DNA of 12,025 nt from Candidatus Harrisonbacteria bacterium (GCA_023244865.1 JAHFLM010000025.1:1-12025), one strand, 5' to 3'; positions 1 to 5,899 are shown, counted from the stretch's first letter. Numbers and translations are program-made. Notes: a model not told the origin generated them from the letters alone.

Positions 1-47
1 GCCACCCTTTTATTGTTTTTCATAGGTTTATTAAGTAAGCGTTATTA

Positions 48-70
48 CGCCTCGATTATGCGCCTCGATT
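48..70. repeat. Two tandem copies of a 13-bp unit
   Basis: The decamer CGCCTCGATT occurs at 48-57 and again at 61-70 with a period of 13. No coding sequence is apparent in 1-214. The duplication is short and may be chance or replication slippage. Confidence 0.35.
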
Positions 71-82
71 TATTTTTTGTCC

Positions 83-119
83 AACCCCCTCACTTACCGA
101 GGAGGGGTAGGGGGAGGTG
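83..119. repeat. Short C/G-run palindromic intergenic repeat
   Basis: The left arm CCCCTC (near 87-92) can pair with GAGGGG (near 102-107), and a second G-run follows at 110-116. C-run/G-run palindromes of this style are dispersed between genes in many bacterial genomes. It lies just upstream of the promoter of the NYN gene. Whether other copies exist cannot be seen here. Confidence 0.45.
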
Positions 120-124
120 AACCA

Positions 125-153
125 TTGACTTTTTGTAAAATAACTGCTATCTT
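125..153 (+). promoter_or_regulatory. Sigma70-type promoter of the NYN-domain gene
   Basis: TTGACT at 125-130 and TATCTT at 148-153 are separated by exactly 17 bp. The predicted start is near 160, giving a leader of about 55 nt. The wording ACCATTGAC...TATCTTATG is shared with the promoter at 7882-7910. Confidence 0.75.
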
Positions 154-168
154 ATGAACCAGTTGTCA

Positions 169-200
169 GTTCTTTGATTTTGGCCAATATCTTTAATTCA
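169..200 (+). promoter_or_regulatory. boxA-like leader element with conserved downstream block
   Basis: GTTCTTTGATT at 169-179 resembles the boxA antitermination sequence of rRNA leaders (TGTTCTTTGAAA or GCTCTTTAACA types). After 12 nt comes TTTAATTCA (192-200), then the Shine-Dalgarno sequence. The same two blocks, 11 nt apart, occur in the leader of the gene at 4805. That the element binds NusB-S10 is inferred from similarity only. Confidence 0.45.
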
Positions 201-214
201 GAAGGGAGATTATT

Positions 215-1468
215 GTGTCGAGACCAGCCTTTGGTACGGATGGGACAATGAGTCTTATCCTAAAATTAGTAGGCGAGTCTAATAGGTTAGAGTCGCCAGT
301 GAGAGTTCTTGCTGACGAGGCAGAACTAGGGGTTATTACGATTAAGAATTATTTGATTGAGCTTGGCGAGAAAAAATTTATTGAACTAGTTTATGGAGGA
401 CACGGAAACAATCAAATCATGTACCTTTTGGTACTCAAGAGAGAAGTGCCGGTCCGCAAAGAGCCAAAGCCATTACCTCCCAAGAAAAAACCGGATTTTC
501 AAAAAGTTCCAGCTTCATCTCTGACACTAGTCCCCGTTACAGTCCCAGTTAAACTTACACCTCTAACCGAGGTCGTAGTTCCGCCCCCAGTTTCCATTGA
601 GGTTGTGATTCCAGTCGCACCCCCAGTTGAAGTTCAGGCTCCAGTTTCAGCGCCACTCGCCACCCCGGCAGTTCCGACCATTTCGGTCGAAGCTCGCGTG
701 CCCACGATTTTACTCATTGTCGATTATGACAATGCGGTTTCCGAAGCACGTCGCCAATCTTTTTCTATTTCTTTTGCTAAGCTCCGAGAGTTCGTCCTTA
801 AGTCGGGTAAAATATTGTTTTCGGAAGTTTTCATTTCACCGAAAGCAGCCCAACGACAGGAAAATGTGGATGGCTTGTGGCAAGCCGGTTTCAAAGTCGT
901 TAGCTGCCCCATGGGTAGCAAAGACGCAGATGCTGTTGACGCTAAGATTAATTGGACAGTGCGCCAATACTTGGAACATACAACGGTAGATATAGTGTTT
1001 ATCGTGAGTCGTGACCAAGACTTCCGGGAACTCGCCGGTTTCGCTAGAGACATGCATAAGCGAGTTGAATTTCTAGACGTCCTTAGGGAGCGTTCCAGTA
1101 TTGAAGGTGAGGATGTTTTGCGAGAGCTCGTCGAAAGTAGAGCTCTCGGTAGATTTGAGAAGGCGGTGGAATCACTAGCTGGCGGCTTTAAGGATGGAGA
1201 CGAGCAAGATGTTGAATTTCTTAAGTCGATCATCAGGGCTTTTGCTGACAGGAGAGATCTTCGTAAAATCTCATTCGATCCACTAAGGACGTATATCTGG
1301 GGTCAGATTTATCAAGAATGGTCTGGTGTTTTTAAGGAGATGGATTTGAAAATCGCTTTATCAGCCTTGGTTCACGGTGAGGTGATTAAGAGAAATCTCG
1401 GCGATAGTTTAACCTACTACACTCTCAACCGAGATCACCCCGCCACTCGTTACGCACTAAATCATTGA
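215..1468 (+). CDS. NYN-domain (PIN-like) putative ribonuclease with N-terminal winged helix and Pro/Val linker
   Basis: A 417-residue protein. GTG is chosen as the start because GAAGGGAG (201-208) sits 6 nt upstream and a strong promoter precedes it. Residues about 10-75 look like a winged helix-turn-helix. Residues about 78-163 form a low-complexity Pro/Val/Thr linker. Residues about 163-290 match an NYN/PIN-like nuclease fold: the first strand ends in VDYDN (D170, D172, N173), an acidic group follows (D237, D239, D242), and then VSRDQDF (D267, D269). These acidic residues are the expected Mg2+-binding cluster of NYN RNases. Residues about 330-407 are helical and end in a strand-like YYTLN, possibly a second winged-helix or LOTUS-like RNA-binding module. 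There is no signal peptide, so it should act in the cytosol, probably on RNA. It stands alone between its promoter and a terminator. The NYN call is firm; substrate and role are unknown. Confidence 0.8.
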   Translation: MSRPAFGTDGTMSLILKLVGESNRLESPVRVLADEAELGVITIKNYLIELGEKKFIELVYGGHGNNQIMYLLVLKREVPVRKEPKPLPPKKKPDFQKVPASSLTLVPVTVPVKLTPLTEVVVPPPVSIEVVIPVAPPVEVQAPVSAPLATPAVPTISVEARVPTILLIVDYDNAVSEARRQSFSISFAKLREFVLKSGKILFSEVFISPKAAQRQENVDGLWQAGFKVVSCPMGSKDADAVDAKINWTVRQYLEHTTVDIVFIVSRDQDFRELAGFARDMHKRVEFLDVLRERSSIEGEDVLRELVESRALGRFEKAVESLAGGFKDGDEQDVEFLKSIIRAFADRRDLRKISFDPLRTYIWGQIYQEWSGVFKEMDLKIALSALVHGEVIKRNLGDSLTYYTLNRDHPATRYALNH

Positions 1469-1487
1469 TGTTGCCCAAATAGCAAAG

Positions 1488-1511
1488 CCAGCTCCAAGGA
1501 GCTGGTTTTTT
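1488..1511 (+). terminator. Intrinsic terminator of the NYN gene
   Basis: Perfect 8-bp stem CCAGCTCC/GGAGCTGG with an AA spacer (effective loop slightly larger), followed by six T, 19 bases after the stop codon. Confidence 0.85.
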
Positions 1512-1543
1512 AATTTTCCCACTTAATGCGCGCAGCAGCGTTT

Positions 1544-1579
1544 AAAATCAAAACACCCCCTCTGGGGTGTTTTGATTTT
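1544..1579. terminator. Long A/T-C/G hairpin, bidirectional terminator downstream of tRNA-Asp
   Basis: A perfect 16-bp stem (1544-1559 with 1564-1579) around a CTCT loop. The C4/G4 core is flanked by A/T-rich arms that supply a U-tract in either direction. It lies about 10 bases past the 3' end of minus-strand tRNA-Asp, and also behind the plus-strand terminator at 1488. Confidence 0.75.
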
Positions 1580-1588
1580 ATTATTTTG

Positions 1589-1663
1589 CGCAGCCGGCCG
1601 GATTCGAACCGGTGATCTTCTCCGTGACAGGGAGACGTGTTAACCGGGCTACACTACGGCTGC
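1589..1663 (-). tRNA. tRNA-Asp (anticodon GTC)
   Basis: Read on the minus strand, the acceptor GCAGCCG pairs with CGGCTGC, the D-stem GTGT with ACAC, and the anticodon stem TCTCC with GGAGA around loop CTGTCAC, so the anticodon is GTC. The T-loop is TTCGAAT. The discriminator is G73, as expected for aspartate. Pair 49-65 in the T-stem is an A/C mismatch. CCA is not encoded, so a CCA-adding enzyme is needed. It lies 55 bases downstream of murD and may be processed from the same transcript, since no clear promoter is visible between them. Confidence 0.93.
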
Positions 1664-1668
1664 ACTTA

Positions 1669-1694
1669 CCCTTCGAAGCTTTAGCGAAGAAGGG
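1669..1694. repeat. Hairpin repeat between murD and tRNA-Asp
   Basis: CCCTTCG (1669-1675) pairs imperfectly with CGAAGAAGGG (1685-1694). There is no T-run after it in the murD direction, so it resembles a dispersed palindromic element or an RNA processing signal rather than a classic terminator. Confidence 0.45.
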
Positions 1695-1718
1695 ACGGTT
1701 ACCAATTATTTTGGTTAT

Positions 1719-2954
1719 TTATTCTAACAGGCTCATGAACTTTTGTCCACGGTCAGCGTAGCTCAAAAACATATCAAAGCTGGCCGCTCCGGGTGAGAAT
1801 AGCACCGCACTTAGAGGTGTAGCCTCCTTTCTAGCTAAATCCACCGCCTCCTTCAGAGTCTCTACCAAAACTATTTTCTTTTTCAATTTTTTTAAAACAC
1901 CAACCAACTCTTTCTTATTTTCCCCAATCAAAATAATTTTCTTTAAATTATCTCTATCTAAAGTCTTTTGCCATTCGCTATAATCTAGCCCCTTACCCAA
2001 CCCCCCAGCAATCAAAATTAAATCTTCTTTAAAAGAGGCGACCGCCGCGCTAGTAGATTTCGGATTAGTACTCGCCGAATCGTTATAAAATAGCGCCTCA
2101 CTAATTTCTTTTACTAATTGCATCCGATGCTCATTCCCCTTGAATTTTAAAACTTCTTTTTTAATTACCTCATCAGGCACTCCTAAATATTTAGCCACGC
2201 TAGCTGCCACCGCCGCATTCAAGTAATTATGAGCGCCAGTCATGCCTATTTCATTTTCTTTAAATAGCCTAAAAGCTTTTAAATCCACTAATAGTTTTTT
2301 TCCAACACTCATCTCAGCGATCTTTTTTGCCACCGCATTATTTTTAACATAAAACACAGCATCAGATTTTTTCTGAAACTTAGCGATACTGGCCTTCGCC
2401 TCATAATATTCCTTCAAATTTTTATGAGCATCCTGATGATCCGGAAATATCCCCAACACCACCGCCACCCCCGGCGACTTAGTTAAATCATGTAATTGAA
2501 AACTCGACATCTCTAAAACCACCAGACTATCTTTAGTCGCCTTATTCAAAACTTCTAAAGCCGGCACTCCAATATTGCCAGCCAGAAAGACTTTTTTCTT
2601 GGCAGACTTCAAAATCTTATAAAGCAAAGTCGAAGTTGTGCCCTTACCCTTCGTGCCCGTCACCCCAATAATCTTCCCCTTATATTCATCAAAAAATAAT
2701 TTAGTTAAGCTAGAAATTTTTTTAGCCTTTTTCAATAAATGTAGCGGCACACCCGGCGAGCGATAAACTAAATCAAACCCTTCTAAATCATCCAAATATT
2801 TTTCTCCCAAAAACGCCCGCACCCCCTTTGGCACTTTCAAATTCTCATTCTTATCCAAAACCCACCACCCAGCCTTTTTATACTTGGGCTTATTCTTTAA
2901 ATATTTATAAATCGCCCGTCCCTCCCGAGCAAAACCAATAATTGCTATTTTCAT
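1719..2954 (-). CDS. murD: UDP-N-acetylmuramoylalanine--D-glutamate ligase
   Basis: A cytoplasmic Mur ligase that adds D-glutamate to UDP-MurNAc-L-Ala using ATP in peptidoglycan precursor synthesis. With the start at 2954 it has 411 residues, a little short for MurD. It shows an N-terminal Rossmann-like domain (IAIIGF, residues 3-8), the ATP P-loop GVTGTKGKGTT (97-107), LEMSSFQL (147-154), PDHQDAH with the following AKASI (the Lys that is usually carbamylated), GAHNYLNAA (240-248), NDSASTNPKS (291-300) and the C-terminal SPGAASFDMF...DRG. The usual GGxDKG reads GGLGKG here, with Gly for Asp. An in-frame GTG 33 bases upstream is rejected because it lies inside the terminator hairpin at 2974-3003. 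AAAGG directly abuts the ATG, too close to be a good Shine-Dalgarno. A weak TTGGGG-N17-TATGGT could drive near-leaderless transcription; otherwise the gene depends on readthrough. It stands apart from the division cluster beginning at 10881. Confidence 0.92.
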   Translation of the reverse strand: MKIAIIGFAREGRAIYKYLKNKPKYKKAGWWVLDKNENLKVPKGVRAFLGEKYLDDLEGFDLVYRSPGVPLHLLKKAKKISSLTKLFFDEYKGKIIGVTGTKGKGTTSTLLYKILKSAKKKVFLAGNIGVPALEVLNKATKDSLVVLEMSSFQLHDLTKSPGVAVVLGIFPDHQDAHKNLKEYYEAKASIAKFQKKSDAVFYVKNNAVAKKIAEMSVGKKLLVDLKAFRLFKENEIGMTGAHNYLNAAVAASVAKYLGVPDEVIKKEVLKFKGNEHRMQLVKEISEALFYNDSASTNPKSTSAAVASFKEDLILIAGGLGKGLDYSEWQKTLDRDNLKKIILIGENKKELVGVLKKLKKKIVLVETLKEAVDLARKEATPLSAVLFSPGAASFDMFLSYADRGQKFMSLLE

Positions 2955-2973
2955 CCTTTGAAAACCATACCAT

Positions 2974-3003
2974 AAAAAAACCGCCACCCCAACGGATAAC
3001 GGT
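2974..3003 (-). terminator. Intrinsic terminator between the two-helix membrane protein gene and murD
   Basis: On the minus strand ACCGTTATCC can pair with GGGTGGCGGT over 10 bp (including G-U pairs) around a GTTG loop, followed by seven T. It starts one base after the stop codon of the upstream gene. Confidence 0.7.
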
Positions 3004-3004
3004 T

Positions 3005-3547
3005 CTAATAATTATGAATAACTTTTCTACCATCAAATATTTCAATTACCACATAGCCAAAGGCCTCATCGCAGCAAACCCCTATTCTATTAGCGTGCAT
3101 ATTTTTCTTCTTATCTAAATAAACGTCACTTCTAAAAAAGTGAAATACCCCGGTTTTATTTGGTCTAAAGATTTTAAAAAACTCGCTTAACTTTTCTTTT
3201 CTTAAGTAGAGCAAGTAAGTTCTTTCTTCACCTTGAAGAATTCTTGCAGGGCTCACCACCACAGAAGAGGGAAGTCTTAGGCGCTTTTGCTTCGTCGCAT
3301 AATAATCCCAATAGCCTAAATTATGCGGGCATTGCATCCCAAGTGTAATTTTAATTTCCAAGAAACCTTCTTCTGGAGTTTCTCTAATATTTTCTTTCTC
3401 GAATTTAATTCTTTTCCGATCCCTTTTTTTGACCCAAAAGTGTCTAAAAAGCAGAATGACCGACGCTACAATAATCCACTCAATCAACTTGAAAATAATT
3501 AAGTAGAATAAGGTGATAGACAAAAAAATAATCGAAACCATCACCAT
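3005..3547 (-). CDS. Small membrane-anchored protein of unknown function
   Basis: A 180-residue protein I do not recognise. Residues about 4-37 are strongly hydrophobic and could form a tight pair of transmembrane helices. A very basic stretch follows (KKRDRKRIKF, 40-49), placing the remaining ~130 residues in the cytosol by the positive-inside rule. The soluble part is mixed alpha/beta with several aromatic-rich strands and four cysteines, two adjacent (C158, C159). The start is uncertain: ATG at 3547 and ATG at 3541 are both possible, and no good Shine-Dalgarno is seen. It is followed by a terminator and then murD on the same strand. No promoter stands out upstream. Confidence 0.6.
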   Translation of the reverse strand: MVMVSIIFLSITLFYLIIFKLIEWIIVASVILLFRHFWVKKRDRKRIKFEKENIRETPEEGFLEIKITLGMQCPHNLGYWDYYATKQKRLRLPSSVVVSPARILQGEERTYLLYLRKEKLSEFFKIFRPNKTGVFHFFRSDVYLDKKKNMHANRIGVCCDEAFGYVVIEIFDGRKVIHNY

Positions 3548-3567
3548 GGTTATTACCCAGGTCTTTC

Positions 3568-3718
3568 TGTCATTGCGAGGTTAGTTTTGTTTAATTTTTT
3601 ATTAATGTCATTCAGAGCCCAATTCCGTTTGATTCCCCAAAGAATCAATTCGGAATTGAGGCGTGGAATCTATTCAATATTTTAAAATTAATAACAAAAC
3701 TCCCGTGGCAATCTATTC
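3568..3718. repeat. Dispersed 'GTCATTGCGAGG ... GTGGCAATCTATTC' repeat, split by an insertion
   Basis: TGTCATTGCGAGG (3568-3580) and CCCGTGGCAATCTATTC (about 3702-3718) look like the two ends of one known style of bacterial intergenic palindromic repeat. Here they are about 120 bases apart, with a second repeat (3606-3674) between them. Together with the promoter this accounts for most of the gene-free interval 3548-3882. Confidence 0.5.
3606..3674. repeat. Second palindromic repeat nested inside the first
   Basis: It begins TGTCATTCAGAGCCC and ends GGCGTGGAATCTATTC. Its core is a long hairpin: CAATTCCG (3620-3627) pairs with CGGAATTG (3651-3658), and inside it GATTC pairs with GAATC. It has the same overall plan as the flanking repeat but a different body. 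Confidence 0.55.
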
Positions 3719-3778
3719 CATATCAAAAACCTCAAACAACTCCCTAAATTAACCCATATCTCGAGCCATTTTTAACTA

Positions 3779-3808
3779 TTGACAAATTTAATAAATACAT
3801 GATATAAT
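3779..3808 (+). promoter_or_regulatory. Near-consensus extended -10 promoter
   Basis: TTGACA (3779-3784), an 18-bp spacer and TATAAT (3803-3808), with TG one base before the -10 (3800-3801). This is the strongest promoter in the window. The predicted start is near 3815, giving a leader of about 68 nt. Confidence 0.85.
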
Positions 3809-3825
3809 ACAAGCGCACATTTAAA

Positions 3826-3844
3826 AGGCGATAGTGTGTCGCCT
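3826..3844 (+). other. Leader stem-loop upstream of the 3883 gene
   Basis: AGGCGA (3826-3831) pairs perfectly with TCGCCT (3839-3844) across a 7-nt loop, about 11 nt into the predicted transcript. No T-run follows, so it is not a terminator. It could protect the 5' end or take part in regulation. Confidence 0.45.
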
Positions 3845-3882
3845 CAATCATCTGTTTACGCAAGAAAGGTTGGAGAGAAATC

Positions 3883-4362
3883 ATGGCAGGAGATGGATCA
3901 CGTTATGATGGTAATGAGATTGAAAGCTTGGTTAAATCTGATACAAGTACAAAGGAAGATTATCGAATTTGTACCTTTTGGCCGGTTGTCGTTATTTTTA
4001 CTCTGATTGGATTTACCCTAGGCGTTGCAGCGGGTAGTTGTTTCACCTTCCACAAGATGGACGACCCATACAACCAGCCTAAAGTGACCCAGTCCCACTA
4101 CATGACCTCTCGCTCAGAGCAGCCCTACATTCGCGTCTCCTACCTTGGCGATAATAAATTCTTTTTCGGCTTCATCGTCGAAGAGAGTAAAAATATTTCC
4201 AAGGACGGCGATCATCGCTTGAAGTTGATTGCTATGCGAGTTGCGGAGATTGAGAAGAGGACTGGCTTGATGGCAATTTCAACTCAGGCAGTCCACGTTG
4301 AAAGTGGTGGGGCGCAACTTCTAAGCGGAGCCATCGTCGATTTCAAAAACCCAAGCCAATAA
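3883..4362 (+). CDS. Small single-pass membrane protein of unknown function
   Basis: A 159-residue protein. Residues 1-30 are polar and acidic, 33-56 form one transmembrane helix (rich in V, F, G, A), and 57-159 are soluble. The short cytosolic tail before the helix gives no clear topology signal, but the absence of a cleavable signal suggests an anchor with the C-terminal domain outside. The C-terminal part alternates strands and a basic helix (HRLKLIAMRVAEIEKRTG) and has no known motif that I recognise. GGAGAG (3872-3877) is 5 nt before the ATG, so the start is secure. It is a monocistronic unit with the best promoter in the window, a leader hairpin and a strong terminator, which implies abundant expression. 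Function unknown. Confidence 0.75.
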   Translation: MAGDGSRYDGNEIESLVKSDTSTKEDYRICTFWPVVVIFTLIGFTLGVAAGSCFTFHKMDDPYNQPKVTQSHYMTSRSEQPYIRVSYLGDNKFFFGFIVEESKNISKDGDHRLKLIAMRVAEIEKRTGLMAISTQAVHVESGGAQLLSGAIVDFKNPSQ

Positions 4363-4392
4363 GCTTGGTGAGTGAAAACCACTTAAGTAATC

Positions 4393-4430
4393 AAAACCTC
4401 GGTAGCTGTTCGCAGCTACCGAGGTTTTTT
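4393..4430. terminator. Strong intrinsic terminator, usable in both directions
   Basis: A 16-bp perfect stem, AAAACCTCGGTAGCTG with CAGCTACCGAGGTTTT, capped by a TTCG tetraloop and ending in a six-T tract (4425-4430). It ends the 3883 gene on the plus strand and could also end the tRNA-Met transcript on the minus strand. Confidence 0.9.
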
Positions 4431-4437
4431 ATTTATA

Positions 4438-4461
4438 TGTGTCAATGGCAGGCAATTGAAC
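4438..4461 (-). repeat. Partial direct copy of the tRNA-Met 3' end
   Basis: On the plus strand TGTGTCAATGGCAGG at 4438-4452 is identical to 4581-4595, the 3' end of tRNA-Met plus its trailer. Similarity continues to about 4461 (CAATTGAAC against ATTTGAACC) with one gap and one mismatch. The copies are 143 bp apart. Such duplications arise from integration at tRNA genes or from tRNA gene decay. Confidence 0.7.
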
Positions 4462-4582
4462 GTCGTCGTTCAAAGCTCGCGCTTTTCACTCCTCCTACGA
4501 AACCCACGGTTTCGTACGCTTCCTACACAGAGGGGGCACGGTGGCGCCCCCTCCGACCCACCCCTTTTCAAATCCTGCATTG
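4462..4582. other. Non-coding, hairpin-rich segment between the two tRNA 3'-end copies
   Basis: It contains perfect stems AAAGC/GCTTT (4472-4485), ACGAAACC/GGTTTCGT (4497-4515) and GAGGGGGC/GCCCCCTC (4530-4553), and shares TTGAACG/CGTTCAA (4456-4473) with the left repeat. At its right edge TTCAAATCCTGC-ATTG (4567-4582) is an inverted copy of the tRNA T-arm at 4586-4602. An open frame runs through part of it (4365-4601) but has no ribosome site and begins before the terminator. No integrase is present. It may be a structured trailer RNA or an integrated mini-repeat. Confidence 0.5.
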
Positions 4583-4654
4583 TGTCAATGGCAGGATTTG
4601 AACCTGCGACCGGGCGCTTATGAAACGCCTGCTCTACCACTGAGCTACATTGAC
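4583..4654 (-). tRNA. tRNA-Met (anticodon CAT), probably the elongator
   Basis: On the minus strand the acceptor GTCAATG pairs with CATTGAC, the D-stem GCTC with GAGC, and the anticodon stem GGCGT with GCGCC (one T-G pair) around TTCATAA. The T-stem is GCAGG/CCTGC with loop TTCAAAT and A73. CCA is absent. A fully paired acceptor end shows it is not the initiator. A tRNA-Ile with modified CAU cannot be excluded. Its -10 box is at 4669-4664, leaving a primary leader of only a few bases. Confidence 0.92.
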
Positions 4655-4663
4655 TGATTAGTC

Positions 4664-4669
4664 ATTATA
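4664..4669 (-). promoter_or_regulatory. -10 box of tRNA-Met
   Basis: Minus-strand TATAAT ends 9 nt before the mature tRNA 5' end. I see no good -35 at the standard distance. It diverges from the plus-strand promoter at 4700. Confidence 0.5.
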
Positions 4670-4699
4670 ATAACCGAAAAACCTATAATTGTGAAGCTT

Positions 4700-4728
4700 T
4701 TGACTTTTATCTAATTTAATTGTATTTT
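4700..4728 (+). promoter_or_regulatory. Sigma70-type promoter of the 4805 gene
   Basis: TTGACT (4700-4705), a 17-bp spacer and TATTTT (4723-4728). Same layout as the promoters at 125 and 5900. Confidence 0.7.
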
Positions 4729-4741
4729 ACCAATCAAGCCC

Positions 4742-4755
4742 GCCTACCGGCAGGC
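4742..4755. repeat. GC-rich near-palindrome inside the 4805 leader
   Basis: GCCTACCGGCAGGC is palindromic except for one A/C mismatch and is far more GC-rich than its surroundings. Comparison with the leader at 154-169 suggests it was inserted between the promoter and the boxA-like element. Confidence 0.5.
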
Positions 4756-4756
4756 A

Positions 4757-4788
4757 GGTTCTTTGATTCCTCAAAACCCTTTAATTCA
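4757..4788 (+). promoter_or_regulatory. boxA-like leader element with conserved downstream block
   Basis: GGTTCTTTGATT (4757-4768) followed after 11 nt by TTTAATTCA (4780-4788). Both blocks, in the same order and nearly the same spacing, occur before the NYN gene at 170-200. Similarity to rRNA boxA is visible; function is inferred. Confidence 0.45.
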
Positions 4789-4804
4789 TAAAAGGATGGG
4801 TTCC

Positions 4805-5845
4805 ATGTCTACCGGTCACTATATATTACTTTTCATTATTGCTCTCGCCATACTTCTATTTTTTTCAGAGTTTCGTGCTAATCGTAAAAACAAGAAAGAG
4901 TATAACGAAAACGCACTGAAAAACATTGCTACTTGGATCACTGGCATCAGAAATGACATTGAAGAATTTCAAGCCAATTCCACTGGTCTCGATAGATCAT
5001 TCATTAGAGACGTAGTCGAAGCAGCTGATTTTTTTATCGCTACGGCTAACCTTGCTAGCTTAGATGCTAAGTTGCGAGAATTAGAAGTAGAGTTTTCCAA
5101 AAAGCCACACGGCAAAATTCTTTGCGACAAAATTGATGATCTATGGGATACGGTTACGGATATGAGGGGCACCTGTTCTCATTTTAACCATCGACTCAAT
5201 TGTTTTATCGCAAGTAAAAAAGCATCCCAAGAACTCCTGCTTCAGTTAGCTGAAAAAGCTCTATTCGTATCTAAAACAATTCATTCTTATGAAGTTAATC
5301 GAAGATTGAAATTTGAATTTTTTGGAATTACCGAAGAAATTATTAGGCTACAACAACTAACCCAGCTAATTGATTGTGACTGGGAGACAACCAAGAACAA
5401 ACTAGATCATCTTTTAGGAGAGTTAGAGAATATCGAAAAAAAGATAGACGACTCCAATCACTACTCCCTAGGTTATGGTGAGGATAATCTTGAATGGATG
5501 CTCGAATTAGCCCGAGATAAGCTTGCCAAATTCAGGCCAGAAGACCTAACCGAAGATGGTCAGAAATTATTTAAAGAGGCTGAGGAGCTACTCCGCCTCT
5601 TAGATCAACTTGGCTTAAAAAACAAAGTTCATTTCCAGACCGTTTTCTGTATGTTATTAGATGCTAATTCGATTCTTAATGTAATTTTATTAAACGACCT
5701 CAGAACTCACGAAGCTAAGTTGAGAGATTCTGCCAATTCATCTCAAGATGAGTTTACTGCTAATTGGAGAGAATTCGCCACTGATCCAGTCGATAATCCA
5801 ATCGAGGAAGATCCTCCGTTAGTCGGCGAACCCAATCCTCATTAA
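4805..5845 (+). CDS. N-terminally membrane-anchored helical protein of unknown function
   Basis: A 346-residue protein. ATG 4805 is chosen because AAAGGA (4791-4796) lies 8 nt upstream; an in-frame TTG at 4763 and an ATG at 4796 are less likely, the latter overlapping that site. Residues 5-21 form one transmembrane helix followed by basic FRANRKNKK, giving an N-out anchor with the bulk in the cytosol. Residues about 35-310 are predicted almost wholly helical, with charged heptad-like stretches (for example LLGELENIEKKIDD, 203-216), so a coiled-coil or helical-bundle fold is likely. The tail (327-346) is acidic and proline-rich (PVDNPIEEDPP). Cysteines are scattered (107, 124, 133, 191, 282). 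I recognise no family. Single-gene unit with its own promoter, boxA-like leader and terminator. A structural or scaffold role is a guess. Confidence 0.75.
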   Translation: MSTGHYILLFIIALAILLFFSEFRANRKNKKEYNENALKNIATWITGIRNDIEEFQANSTGLDRSFIRDVVEAADFFIATANLASLDAKLRELEVEFSKKPHGKILCDKIDDLWDTVTDMRGTCSHFNHRLNCFIASKKASQELLLQLAEKALFVSKTIHSYEVNRRLKFEFFGITEEIIRLQQLTQLIDCDWETTKNKLDHLLGELENIEKKIDDSNHYSLGYGEDNLEWMLELARDKLAKFRPEDLTEDGQKLFKEAEELLRLLDQLGLKNKVHFQTVFCMLLDANSILNVILLNDLRTHEAKLRDSANSSQDEFTANWREFATDPVDNPIEEDPPLVGEPNPH

Positions 5846-5865
5846 TAAAGTTTCATAAATAAATC

Positions 5866-5889
5866 AACACCTCCATCGAGGTGTTTTTT
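5866..5889 (+). terminator. Intrinsic terminator of the 4805 gene
   Basis: AACACCTC pairs perfectly with GAGGTGTT around CATC, ending in six T. Confidence 0.88.
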
Positions 5890-5899
5890 ATTACTATAT

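Noticed and set aside
627..989. 120-codon plus-strand frame inside the NYN gene
   Set aside because: Different frame of the same DNA, no ribosome site, product without recognisable features.
724..1233. 169-codon minus-strand frame inside the NYN gene
   Set aside because: It lies wholly antisense to a gene with clear NYN motifs, and its Ser/Arg/Leu-rich low-complexity product is typical of a shadow frame.
1466..1468. UGA recoded as glycine (as in Gracilibacteria/SR1)
   Set aside because: No internal in-frame TGA occurs in the recognised genes, and this TGA is followed at once by a terminator, so it acts as a stop.
2955..2987. Eleven-codon GTG extension of murD
   Set aside because: It overlaps the T-run and stem of the upstream terminator, and MurD homologues begin directly with the IAIIG strand.
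3548..3720. CRISPR array
   Set aside because: The repeats here are palindromic elements of two kinds in nested order, not regularly spaced direct repeats with spacers.
4365..4601. Open frame of 78 codons across the tRNA-like repeat segment
   Set aside because: It starts with TTG upstream of a strong terminator, has no Shine-Dalgarno and overlaps hairpins and the tRNA 3' end; best read as non-coding.
4438..4654. Classic integrated phage or plasmid with att sites at tRNA-Met
   Set aside because: Only 143 bp separate the repeats and there is no integrase or cargo gene; kept as a tRNA-derived duplication instead.
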